Source: an uncultured beta proteobacterium (GTDB lineage: Bacteria; Pseudomonadota; Gammaproteobacteria; Burkholderiales; SG8-39). Taken from it: a DNA stretch of 36,843 nt. Positions 14,637-22,539 of this stretch are shown piece after piece. The stretch covers positions 1 to 36,843 of the forward strand of contig CAIYPG010000167.1 in the NCBI GenBank assembly GCA_903928055.1. Direction: 5' to 3'. The notes below the pieces were generated by a model, which saw only the letters and a program-made list of their open reading frames with translations, was not told the DNA's origin and ran no database searches. The translations under genes were made by a program, and so were the position numbers. Positions within the stretch are counted from its first letter, which is position 1. Each line of letters starts with the position of its first letter.

Positions 14637-15956
14637 TTATTTGCCCAGCCGCGTGTTGGCCAGTTCCAGCCGATCAACGAGGTTGCGCACCAGGGCACGG
14701 GTGAGCTGCAACTGCGCGCCCACGCTCATGCCGGCCAGCGCCTCGGGCTGGAACTCGGCGAGCAGCAACTGCACCATGGATTCCACGGTGGCGTGCCGTG
14801 GCAGCTCGCCGCCACGGATGTAGGCCATCTCGCCGAAGAACTCCTTCTTGTCCAGCATGTTGAGGAGCCGGCCCTGCTTGGTGACTTTCACCTGTCCCTG
14901 TGCAAGGAAGAAGAAGCTCTGGCCCGGATCGTTCTCGCGGATCACCGATTTCTTGCCATCGAAGCGCGACCATGCGCCGGCACTGGCCAGCTCCCACAGC
15001 TCCGCATCTGAAAGGCCGGAGAGCATTTCCACGCTCTTCAGGGCGATGTATTTCTCGCTGTCGGGAATGGCATCGGGCGGCAGCACCAGCTTCACGGCAT
15101 TGGAGAGCTGCAGCGCAAAGTCCGCCCAGGTGGCGTAGCGCTGCTCCGGTTTCTTCGCCAGCGCGCGCAGCACCACGGCATCGATCGCCTTGGGCAGCGT
15201 CTGCCGCAGCGTAGAGGGCGGTGCGGGCGGTTCGTTCAGGACCTTCTGCACCAGGCCTTTGAGCGTGTCGGCGGTGAAGGGCTTCTGGCCGGTCAGCAAT
15301 TCGTAGAGCGCCACGCCCAGGCAGTACATGTCGCTGTGATGGGTGAGCGGGTTGTCCTCCATCTGCTCCGGAGACATGTAGAAGGGCGAGCCCATCACGG
15401 CGGTCTGCACGGTCTGCGTCTTGCGCAGAAGTGCAGCACCGAAGTCGGCGATCTTCACGTCCGTGCCGTTGGCAATCATGATGTTCGCCGGCTTGATGTC
15501 GCGATGGACGATGCCTTCGCGGAACGCATAATCGAGCGCGCCGCAGCACTTGAAGATGATCTGCAGCACATCGGCCACCGGCAGCAGCGTTTCGGGCGTG
15601 GCGTGCTGCGACAGATCGCCGCCAGTGACCAGCTCCATGGCGATGTGGCCGGAGTCGTCAGTGACCACGGCATCGAGAATGGCGACGATGTGCGGGTGCT
15701 TGAGCTTGCCGGCAAGCGAGGCCTCGTTGAGGAAGGCCGTGCGATGAACGGTGCCGAACTGCGGATCACTGAACACTTCAGGCTCGATCACCTTGAGCGC
15801 GACCTCCTTGCCCGAAAAGGTGTCGGTGGCGAGATAGACCGTGCCGGTGGCGCCCTTGCCGAGCTGCTTCTGGATGTCGTACTTCCCGATCTGCAGGCTC
15901 AGGTCGAGTTCGAAGGGTGCATCACTCATGCGGGGGTCCGGTTCCGGTCTTGGCAT
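14637..15956 (-). CDS. Serine/threonine protein kinase with C-terminal cyclic-nucleotide-binding domain
   Basis: 439 residues (or 430 from the ATG at 15929). Hanks-type kinase domain about residues 26-285: GKGATGTVYLA P-loop, VALKV (K55), VHRDIKPANIM catalytic loop, ADFGAAL, and GSPFYMSPEQ. No TM segment follows, unlike PknB-type receptors. The C-terminal region (about 310-425) is a cNMP-binding fold: LSGLSDAELWELA, SFFFLAQGQVKV, and the phosphate-binding cassette FFGEMAYIRGGELPRHATV, in which the Glu and Arg that hold cyclic nucleotide in PKA-type domains are kept. This suggests a soluble kinase gated directly by cAMP, cGMP or a related nucleotide. Substrates are unknown. Confidence 0.92.
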   Translation of the reverse strand: MPRPEPDPRMSDAPFELDLSLQIGKYDIQKQLGKGATGTVYLATDTFSGKEVALKVIEPEVFSDPQFGTVHRTAFLNEASLAGKLKHPHIVAILDAVVTDDSGHIAMELVTGGDLSQHATPETLLPVADVLQIIFKCCGALDYAFREGIVHRDIKPANIMIANGTDVKIADFGAALLRKTQTVQTAVMGSPFYMSPEQMEDNPLTHHSDMYCLGVALYELLTGQKPFTADTLKGLVQKVLNEPPAPPSTLRQTLPKAIDAVVLRALAKKPEQRYATWADFALQLSNAVKLVLPPDAIPDSEKYIALKSVEMLSGLSDAELWELASAGAWSRFDGKKSVIRENDPGQSFFFLAQGQVKVTKQGRLLNMLDKKEFFGEMAYIRGGELPRHATVESMVQLLLAEFQPEALAGMSVGAQLQLTRALVRNLVDRLELANTRLGK

Positions 15957-16043
15957 TGGGGCATCAAGGGCGCCATTCTACTGTGTGTACTGGTGGTGGC
16001 AATGTGGCCTTGGTCACACCGGAGGGCAATCACTTCCGCCGTT

Positions 16044-17669
16044 TCAGCGGCCCTTGATCAGGTTTGCGCCGCGTTCGGCGATCATGATGGTCGGACTGTT
16101 CGTGTTGCCCGAGGTGATCGTGGGCATGATGGAGGCATCCACGACGCGCAGGCGCTGGATGCCGCGCACCCTGAGGCCGGGCGTCACCACCGAGGCTGCG
16201 TCGGTGTCCAGGCCCATCTTGCAGGTGCCCACCGGATGAAAAATCGTGGTGCCGATATTGCCTGCCGCGGCAGCCAGCTGTTCTTCGCTCTGGTATTGCG
16301 GCCCGGGCAGGAATTCCTCCGGGCGATACCCGGCCAGAGCCTTTGATTCGAGCACGATGCGCCGGGTGAGCCGCAGGCCGTCGATCGCCACCCGCCGGTC
16401 GTCTTCGGTGGAAAGGTAGTTGGGCGCAATTTCCGGGTGGGCGCGTGGATCACTCGAGGTGATGCGTACATGGCCGCGTGACGCGGGGCGCAGGTTTGCC
16501 ACGCTGGCGGTGAAGGCATCGAAGCGATGCAGCGGATCACCGAACTTGTCCAGGCTGAGCGGCTGCACGTGGTATTCGATGTTTGCGCTGGCCCGTGACG
16601 GGTCGGATCGGGTGAAGGCGCCCAGCTGCGAGGGCGCCATGCTCAAGGGGCCTGTGCGGCGCAGCGCATATTCCAGCGCCATGCCGGTCTTGCCCCACAG
16701 GCTGTGCACCATGGTGTTGAGCGTTTTCACGTTCTTCACCTTGAAGGCCATGCGCAACTGCAGGTGGTCCTGCAGGTTCGCGCCCACGCCCGGCAGGTCG
16801 TGCACGACGCCGATGCCATGCTGCTGCAGCAGCGCGCCCGGGCCGATGCCGGAGAGCTGCAGGATCTGGGGCGAGCCGATCGCACCGGCGGAAAGCACGG
16901 TTTCGGCCTTCGCCTCGGCATGCCATTCGGCGTTGCCGCGGTAAAACTCCACGCCGGTGCAGGCACGGCCGTCAAGGCGGAGCTTCTTCACCAGGCAGCC
17001 GGTCAGCACGGTGAGGTTGGGGCGACGGGACGCCGGCTTGAGAAAGGCCTTGGTGGCATTCCAGCGCACGCCGGTGCGCTGGTTCACTTCGAATCGCGAG
17101 ACACCGGCGTTGTCGCCGCAGTTGAAGTCATCCACCCTGGGTATGCCGGCCTCAACGGCGGCCTCGGCAAAGGCGTCGAGGATCTTCCAGGACAGGCGCT
17201 GCTGTTCCACGCGCCATTCACCGCTGTTTCCGTGAGAATCGTTCGCGCCGCGCCATGAGTCTTCGCTTTTGCGGAAGATCGGCAGCACATTGTCCCAGGC
17301 CCAGCCGCGATCACCGGTGAGTTGCGCCCATTCGTCGTAGTCGCGTGCCTGGCCGCGCAGGTAGAGCATGGCGTTGATGGAGGAGCAACCTCCCAGTACC
17401 TTGCCACGGGCGTAAAGGATGGAGCGGCCATTGAGGCCGGGTTCGGCGCGGGTGCGGTAGCACCAGTCGGTGCGCGGATTGCCGATGCAGTAAAGGTAAC
17501 CGACCGGGATGTGTATCCACATCCAGTTGTCACGGCCACCGGCTTCCAGCAGCAATACCGAAACGGCAGGATCCGCGGAGAGGCGGTTGGCGAGCACGCA
17601 GCCGGCGGTGCCGCCGCCGGCGATGATGTAGTCGAAGGAGCCCGCCGATTTTGAAGCGATGTTTTTCAT
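16044..17669 (-). CDS. GMC family FAD-dependent oxidoreductase (choline dehydrogenase-like)
   Basis: 541 residues, full GMC length. The ADP-binding motif for FAD is IIAGGGTAGCVLANRL (about 15-30). GMC signature 1 lies around RGKVLGGCSSINAMLYLRG (88-106), signature 2 in SAGAIGSPQILQLSGIGP (about 261-278), and the C-terminal catalytic pair in FHPVGTCKMG and TITSGNTNSPTIMIAE. Family members oxidise alcohols such as choline, glucose or polyethylene glycol; the annotation as choline dehydrogenase is common but not proved by sequence. There is no betB or betI nearby, which argues against a glycine-betaine role. Divergent from the oxaloacetate decarboxylase gene, with 135 bases between. Confidence 0.92.
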   Translation of the reverse strand: MKNIASKSAGSFDYIIAGGGTAGCVLANRLSADPAVSVLLLEAGGRDNWMWIHIPVGYLYCIGNPRTDWCYRTRAEPGLNGRSILYARGKVLGGCSSINAMLYLRGQARDYDEWAQLTGDRGWAWDNVLPIFRKSEDSWRGANDSHGNSGEWRVEQQRLSWKILDAFAEAAVEAGIPRVDDFNCGDNAGVSRFEVNQRTGVRWNATKAFLKPASRRPNLTVLTGCLVKKLRLDGRACTGVEFYRGNAEWHAEAKAETVLSAGAIGSPQILQLSGIGPGALLQQHGIGVVHDLPGVGANLQDHLQLRMAFKVKNVKTLNTMVHSLWGKTGMALEYALRRTGPLSMAPSQLGAFTRSDPSRASANIEYHVQPLSLDKFGDPLHRFDAFTASVANLRPASRGHVRITSSDPRAHPEIAPNYLSTEDDRRVAIDGLRLTRRIVLESKALAGYRPEEFLPGPQYQSEEQLAAAAGNIGTTIFHPVGTCKMGLDTDAASVVTPGLRVRGIQRLRVVDASIMPTITSGNTNSPTIMIAERGANLIKGR

Positions 17670-17804
17670 GGAAGCCGGATTTTATGACGGTGGGCCGTGT
17701 TGCAGTGTGTTTGGCCCTGACCTTGTCTGATCGATTGGAATGCGCATGGTAAATTGCAGGCCGACCATCAGTAACCAATCCTACACAAAGACGAGGGGGA
17801 GCCC

Positions 17805-18668
17805 ATGGACTGGACCGAACGCCGTGAGCGCACGCGTGCGCTGCTTGCCGGGACGCGCTGCGTCCATCCGGGTTCCGTATTCGATCCCATTTCCTCGCGC
17901 ATTGCCGAGGACCTGGGTTTCGAAGTCGGCATCCTGGCCGGATCGATTGCCTCGTTTGCCGTGCTGGGAGCGCCCGACCTGACGGTGCTCACGCTGTCCG
18001 AGTTCGCCGATCTGGCGCACCGCATCTGCCGGGCTGGCAACCTGGCCCTGCTGGTGGACGCCGATCACGGCTATGGCAACGCGCTCAATGTCCGGCGTAC
18101 CGTGGAGGAGCTCGAAACCGCCGGAGTGGCGATCATGTCCATCGAAGATACCCTGCTGCCGGCGGCCTATGGCAGCGGCAAGGCACAACTGATTTCGCTG
18201 GATGAGGGTGTTGGCAAGATGCGCGCCGCGCTGGATGCGCGCCAGGACGCGAAGCTGGTCATCGCCGGACGCACGTCCGCCGCGGCGCTGACCGGACTCG
18301 ACGATGCGGTGGCGCGTTGCCAGGCCTATGAGGCAGCCGGCGTGGACGCGCTGTTCCTCACCGGGCTCAAAACCCGCGCCCAGCTCGATGCGATTGCCGA
18401 AGCGGTGAAGGCGCCGCTCATCCTTGGTTCGCCCGGTGGTGATCTGATGGACCTCGATTACCTCGCCAGCCGGCGCGTGCGCATCTGCCTGCAGGGACAT
18501 GCCCCCTTCCTTGCAGCGGTGCGCGCCGTGTATGAAACGCTCACTGCCGTGCGCGATGGCGTGGCGCCGGGCAAGATTGCCAATGTGGCTTCGGCGGACC
18601 TGATGCGCCAGGTGACGCGCGAAGCCGATTACGATCGCTGGAGCGGGGAATTCCTCGGTGGCGCGTAG
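17805..18668 (+). CDS. Oxaloacetate decarboxylase (isocitrate lyase/PEP mutase superfamily)
   Basis: 287 residues, closely resembling Pseudomonas aeruginosa PA4872, a characterised Mg2+-dependent oxaloacetate decarboxylase. Shared landmarks: SVFDPISSRIAEDLGFEVGILAGS, TLSEFADLAHRI, the metal-binding DADHGYGNALNVRRTVEELE (about 86-105), SIEDTLLP, and CLQGHAPFLAAVRAVY near the C-terminus with the active-site His. The gating loop lacks the KKCGH Cys of isocitrate lyases, so isocitrate or methylisocitrate cleavage is unlikely. Strong GAGGGGGA ribosome site. The HAD gene begins 18 bases downstream and is probably co-transcribed. Confidence 0.9.
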   Translation: MDWTERRERTRALLAGTRCVHPGSVFDPISSRIAEDLGFEVGILAGSIASFAVLGAPDLTVLTLSEFADLAHRICRAGNLALLVDADHGYGNALNVRRTVEELETAGVAIMSIEDTLLPAAYGSGKAQLISLDEGVGKMRAALDARQDAKLVIAGRTSAAALTGLDDAVARCQAYEAAGVDALFLTGLKTRAQLDAIAEAVKAPLILGSPGGDLMDLDYLASRRVRICLQGHAPFLAAVRAVYETLTAVRDGVAPGKIANVASADLMRQVTREADYDRWSGEFLGGA

Positions 18669-18686
18669 CGGCCTGAAAGGCCTGGC

Positions 18687-19358
18687 ATGAGCCGTGGCGG
18701 CGGCGGGCTGACCTGGCTGTTCGATCTCGACAATACGCTGCACGACGCGCGGCCGCATGTGTTTCCGCATATCAACCGCAGCATGACCGAATACATCATG
18801 CGCCACCTTGATCTGGACGAGGCAGAGGCAGGGGTGCTTCGGCAGCGCTACTGGCAGGCCTACGGCGCGACGCTGCTCGGTCTGATGCGCCACCATGATG
18901 TCGATCCGCACCACTTCCTGTGGCATACCCACCAGATGCCGGACCTGGCGCGCATGGTAGTGGCCGAAGCCGGCCTCAGGCAGGGGCTGAAGCGCCTGCC
19001 CGGCCGCAAGATACTGTTTTCCAATTCACCACAGCACTACGCGCAGGCGGTGCTCGACGTGCTCGGCATCGGCGGATTGTTCGATGCCGTGTACACCATC
19101 GAGTGCACGCGCTTCCAGCCCAAGCCGTCGCTGGCCGGGTTTCGCGCGCTCATGGCGCGCGAGCGCCTGCGACCGGAGCGTACCGCCATGGTCGAGGACG
19201 TGCTGGAGAACCTCGTGGCTGCGCGCAAGCTGGGGATGAAGACCGTCTGGATCACGCGCGAGGCGCGTCGTCCGGCCTGGGTGGATGTCGCGACGACCTC
19301 GGTGCTGCGATTGCCGCGCTTCGCTCATGCTTTGGCCGAGAAAGGGATGGCCCGCTAG
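18687..19358 (+). CDS. HAD-family pyrimidine 5'-nucleotidase
   Basis: 223 residues. HAD motif I is LFDLDNTLHD (about 11-20, nucleophile and acid-base Asp), motif II FSNSP (about 111-115), the Lys of motif III in FQPKPS, and motif IV MVEDVLENL. The cap region and DNTLHDARPHVFPHINRSM match the SDT1/pyrimidine 5'-nucleotidase branch, which dephosphorylates UMP/CMP and some analogues. In many Burkholderiales this gene sits directly between argB and slmA, as I recall; here it still precedes slmA but is separated from argB by about 6 kb. Confidence 0.88.
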   Translation: MSRGGGGLTWLFDLDNTLHDARPHVFPHINRSMTEYIMRHLDLDEAEAGVLRQRYWQAYGATLLGLMRHHDVDPHHFLWHTHQMPDLARMVVAEAGLRQGLKRLPGRKILFSNSPQHYAQAVLDVLGIGGLFDAVYTIECTRFQPKPSLAGFRALMARERLRPERTAMVEDVLENLVAARKLGMKTVWITREARRPAWVDVATTSVLRLPRFAHALAEKGMAR

Positions 19359-19432
19359 CAAGTGCCCGCTAGCATGTACTGAGGCTAAGGACTAAACTCG
19401 CGTCATCAAAATTGGATGTCGAGGAGGCCGTC

Positions 19433-20014
19433 ATGGCGGAAACGCGCGCACGACCCAAGCCCGGAGAGCGCCGGTTGCAGATACTGCAGGTGCTGGCCGA
19501 AATGCTGCAGGATCCGAAGGGCGAGAAGATCACCACCGCTGCATTGGCGAAGAAACTCGATGTCTCCGAAGCGGCGCTCTACCGCCATTTCGCCAGCAAG
19601 GCACAGATGTTCGAGGGCCTGATCGAATTCATCGAGAACTCGGTGTTTGGCCTGGCGAACAAGATCACCGCCGAGCAGGACAACGGCGTGAAGCAACTGC
19701 ATTCCACGATTGCCATGCTGCTCGGCTTTGCCGAAAAGAATCCGGGCATGACGCGGGTGCTGACCGGCGATGCGCTGGTGAACGAGAACGAGCGGCTGCA
19801 GGCGCGCATCAACCAGTTGCATGACCGCATCGAAGCCACGCTCAAGCAATGCCTGCGCGTGGCCTCGACCCAGGGCCATGACGAACCCGATCCCGCGGCG
19901 CGCGCCAACCTGATCCTCTGCTACGTGATCGGCCGCTGGCACCAGTTCGCCAAGAGCGGATTCAAGCGACTGCCAACCGAGGGCTTTGACGCCCAGGCGC
20001 CGATGCTGATCTGA
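19433..20014 (+). CDS. slmA: Nucleoid occlusion factor SlmA (TetR fold)
   Basis: 193 residues from the ATG at 19433, preceded by GAGGAGG; an upstream in-frame TTG at 19412 lacks a ribosome site. The N-terminal TetR-type HTH is clear (RRLQILQVLAEML, ITTAALAKKLDVSEAALYRH, ASKAQMFEGLIEFIE), then the helical dimer domain (LLGFAEKNPGMTRVLTGDAL, ERLQARINQLHDRIEATLKQ) ends with WHQFAKSGFKRLPTEGFD, all diagnostic of SlmA. It binds specific chromosomal sites and blocks FtsZ assembly over unsegregated DNA. Convergent with moeB across 95 AT-rich bases. Confidence 0.95.
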   Translation: MAETRARPKPGERRLQILQVLAEMLQDPKGEKITTAALAKKLDVSEAALYRHFASKAQMFEGLIEFIENSVFGLANKITAEQDNGVKQLHSTIAMLLGFAEKNPGMTRVLTGDALVNENERLQARINQLHDRIEATLKQCLRVASTQGHDEPDPAARANLILCYVIGRWHQFAKSGFKRLPTEGFDAQAPMLI

Positions 20015-20109
20015 TCAACTGAATATGATCAGAATGGATTAATTTTCATTGATCCAAGAGTTGTTACAAGTTATTTGTAATCAAATGAATCCGGCGGATT
20101 CCGGCCGGG

Positions 20110-20859
20110 TCAATGCCCGCCGCATACCGCGCAGCCCGCATCGCGCGCCAGCCGGATGTGGCGGGTTTCACTCTTCAATGCATCGACGATCATCAGCCGA
20201 CCGGCCAGCGTTTCCCCGGCGCCGGTGAGGATTTTCAATGCTTCAGCGGCCTGCAGGGTGCCGATCATGCCGGTGAGCGGCGCGAATACGCCGGTCACGG
20301 CGCAGCGCAGTTCCTCGGTCTCGGCATCTTCCGGGAACAGGCAGGCGTAGCAGGCGCTGTCGTTTTTGCGCAGGTCGAATACCGCGAGCTGGCCGTCGAA
20401 GCGGATCGCAGCGCCCGAGACCAGCGGCTTGCGGTGTTTCACGCAGGCGCGGTTCACGGCATGGCGCGTGGCGAAATTGTCCGAACAGTCGAGCACCACA
20501 TTGGCCAGCGCCACCTCGCGCTCCAGCGCCTCGCCTTCGAGGCGCACCTTGAGCGCCACCACCTTTACTTCCGGATTCAGCCGCGCAATGCTGGCCGCGC
20601 CCGATTCGACCTTCGGGCTGCCAACCGACTGCGTGGCGTGCAGCACCTGGCGTTGCAGGTTCGTGAGGTCCACCACATCGTTGTCGGCCAGCGCGATCGT
20701 GCCCACGCCGGCGGCAGCCAGGTACATCGCCGCCGGCGAGCCCAGTCCGCCCGCACCGATGACCAGTGCACGGGCATTGAGCAGCGCCTGCTGGCCTTCG
20801 ACACCGAATTCGGTGAGGAGGATGTGACGCGAGTAGCGCAGCAGTTGGTCGTCATTCAT
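20110..20859 (-). CDS. moeB: Molybdopterin-synthase adenylyltransferase MoeB (ThiF/HesA family)
   Basis: 249 residues, the length of MoeB. Nucleotide-binding GAGGLGSPAAMYLAAAGVG (about 36-54), DLTNLQRQVLH for ATP contact, DCSDNFATRHAVN around the active Asp, and two zinc Cys pairs (CYACLFP near 176 and CAVCGGH at the C-terminus). It adenylates the C-terminal Gly of MoaD to load sulfur for molybdopterin; ThiF-like action on ThiS is the alternative. Molybdopterin supply matters for the oxidoreductase at 8911. It lies downstream of ctp on the minus strand, 137 bases away. Confidence 0.92.
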   Translation of the reverse strand: MNDDQLLRYSRHILLTEFGVEGQQALLNARALVIGAGGLGSPAAMYLAAAGVGTIALADNDVVDLTNLQRQVLHATQSVGSPKVESGAASIARLNPEVKVVALKVRLEGEALEREVALANVVLDCSDNFATRHAVNRACVKHRKPLVSGAAIRFDGQLAVFDLRKNDSACYACLFPEDAETEELRCAVTGVFAPLTGMIGTLQAAEALKILTGAGETLAGRLMIVDALKSETRHIRLARDAGCAVCGGH

Positions 20860-20892
20860 GCGGTGTCTGGATCATAGGGCTCACAAATGATT

Positions 20893-20970
20893 TCGCCGGA
20901 ATCAACCGCGCGCAGCGTCGGCTGAATTCCGGCGAGTTAAACCGGCGCCACAAAGGCGTCCGGCTTTAAC
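20893..20970. repeat. Two adjacent inverted repeats between ctp and moeB
   Basis: TCGCCGGAAT (20893-20902) and ATTCCGGCGA (20926-20935) are perfect complements 23 bases apart. Directly next to them, GTTAAACCGGCGCC pairs with GGCGtCCGGcTTTAAC (20936-20970) around an ACAAA loop with two bulges. They lie in the ctp-moeB gap on the minus strand and may serve as a ctp terminator or a structured moeB leader. There is no T-run beyond the TTTAAC at the stem base. Confidence 0.5.
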
Positions 20971-20996
20971 GGTACTTAACGCGAAACAGCAATAAC

Positions 20997-22430
20997 CTAC
21001 TTCGTGGCCGGTACCGTGGCAGCAGCCGTCTGCGCCACCGGCGCCGGTGTTGCCTTGACCGGCAGGCCCTTGAGGAAATTCAGGCCCTGCTGGAACACAA
21101 AGTCCTTGTCCGAGGCAAATTCCAGCGGAACAAAGGGCTTGTCTTCGTCGGCCTTGGGTTTTGCAGCAGGTGGTTTTGCGGCACCGGCATGCTGGGTGGA
21201 AGACTTTTCCTCTTCTCCGCCAGCGGGGTTCGCAAGGTGCTTGTCGAGGTCGGCCTCGCGGATGCCGAATTCCGGGCTGGACGGATCATCCACCAGCACG
21301 TCGGGAACGATGCCCTTGGCCTGGATGGAACGTCCGCTTGGCGTGAAGTAGCGCGCCGTGGTCAGCTTGATGGCGGTGTTATTGCCCAGCGGCATGATGG
21401 TTTGCACCGAGCCCTTGCCGAAGCTCTGCGTGCCGAGCAGCGTGGCGCGCTTGTGGTCCTGCAGCGCACCGGCGACGATTTCGGAAGCCGATGCAGAACC
21501 GCCGTTCAGGAGCACCACCATCGGAACCGTCTTTACCGCTGCCGGCAGGTCCTTGAGGACGTCGACTTCGCGGCCGCGCAGGTAATCCTCGGGCGCCGCG
21601 ACGAATTTGCGCTGGGCATCCTCAGTGCGCCCGTTCGTGGAGACAACCAGCGCCTTGGCGGGCAGGAACGCCGCCGATACGCCGACGGCACCGTTGAGGA
21701 GTCCGCCCGGGTCATTGCGCAGGTCGAGGATCAGTCCCTTCAGCGGACCGTTCTTGTACAGACCCTTGATCTGCGTCGCGAGGTTTTCCACGGTGTGTTC
21801 CTGGAACTGCGAAACGCGCACCCATCCATAGCCGGGTTCGATCAGCTTGGATTTCACGCTCTGCACGCGGATCACGTCACGCATCAGCGTGACCTCGAAC
21901 GGCTTCTGCTCGCCCTTGCGCACGATGGTGAGGCGGATCGCGGTCTTGGGTTTGCCGCGCATGCGCTTGACCGCGTCGTTGAGGCTGAGACCCTTGACCG
22001 GCGTGTCGTCCAGCTTGACGATCAGGTCGTTGGGCTTGAGGCCGGCGCGAAAGGCCGGCGAATCCTCGATCGGGGACACCACCTTGATGAAGCCGTCTTC
22101 CATGCCGACTTCGATGCCCAGGCCGCCGAACTCGCCCTGCGTGCCGACCTGCATTTCCTTGAAGGCCTCCTGGTCGAGGTAGGCCGAATGCGGATCGAGG
22201 TCCGAGAGCATGCCGTTGATTGCGCCGGTGATGAGTTTCTTGTCCGCCACCGGCTCGACATAACCCGCCTTGATTGCGCCGAAGACTTCGGCGAAGGAGC
22301 GCAGCTCGTCAATGGGCAGCGGCAGTCGCGTCGCGTCGCGCTGTGCGACTGCGGAAAAATTGAGGGACAGCAGGATGCCGGCAATCACGCCTACCGCGAT
22401 CAAGCCGAACTGCTTCATTTTGCCTGCCAT
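20997..22430 (-). CDS. Carboxyl-terminal processing protease (S41 family)
   Basis: 477 residues from the ATG at 22430, where GGAGAA precedes it; an in-frame start at 22487 lacks support. An N-terminal signal/anchor helix (7-27), a PDZ domain (about 98-175, with FGGLGIEVG and AGLKPNDLIVKLDD), and the S41 protease core (LRNDPGGLL 237-245). The catalytic Ser is the middle Ser of SASASE (S314) and the Lys is in SFGKGSVQT (K339), 25 residues apart as in E. coli Prc. A Pro/Ala/Lys-rich tail follows (about 400-477). It trims periplasmic proteins and may regulate peptidoglycan hydrolases, fitting its place after envC. Confidence 0.94.
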   Translation of the reverse strand: MAGKMKQFGLIAVGVIAGILLSLNFSAVAQRDATRLPLPIDELRSFAEVFGAIKAGYVEPVADKKLITGAINGMLSDLDPHSAYLDQEAFKEMQVGTQGEFGGLGIEVGMEDGFIKVVSPIEDSPAFRAGLKPNDLIVKLDDTPVKGLSLNDAVKRMRGKPKTAIRLTIVRKGEQKPFEVTLMRDVIRVQSVKSKLIEPGYGWVRVSQFQEHTVENLATQIKGLYKNGPLKGLILDLRNDPGGLLNGAVGVSAAFLPAKALVVSTNGRTEDAQRKFVAAPEDYLRGREVDVLKDLPAAVKTVPMVVLLNGGSASASEIVAGALQDHKRATLLGTQSFGKGSVQTIMPLGNNTAIKLTTARYFTPSGRSIQAKGIVPDVLVDDPSSPEFGIREADLDKHLANPAGGEEEKSSTQHAGAAKPPAAKPKADEDKPFVPLEFASDKDFVFQQGLNFLKGLPVKATPAPVAQTAAATVPATK

Positions 22431-22539
22431 GACATTCTCCAGAAAACCGGCTTCGGTGCGCGGTTGTGCGCCGTCCGGGTGCTGCATTCGGTATTCAGTA
22501 TCCAGTAGCGCAGTGGTGCAAACAGCGGTGAGGGGTGTT

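Noticed and set aside
17781..18932. 383-codon minus-strand ORF opposite the oxaloacetate decarboxylase
   Set aside because: Spans two well-supported plus-strand genes and shows no domain.
21189..22508. 439-codon plus-strand ORF opposite the ctp protease
   Set aside because: Mirror frame of a strongly conserved protease gene; product has no recognisable motif.
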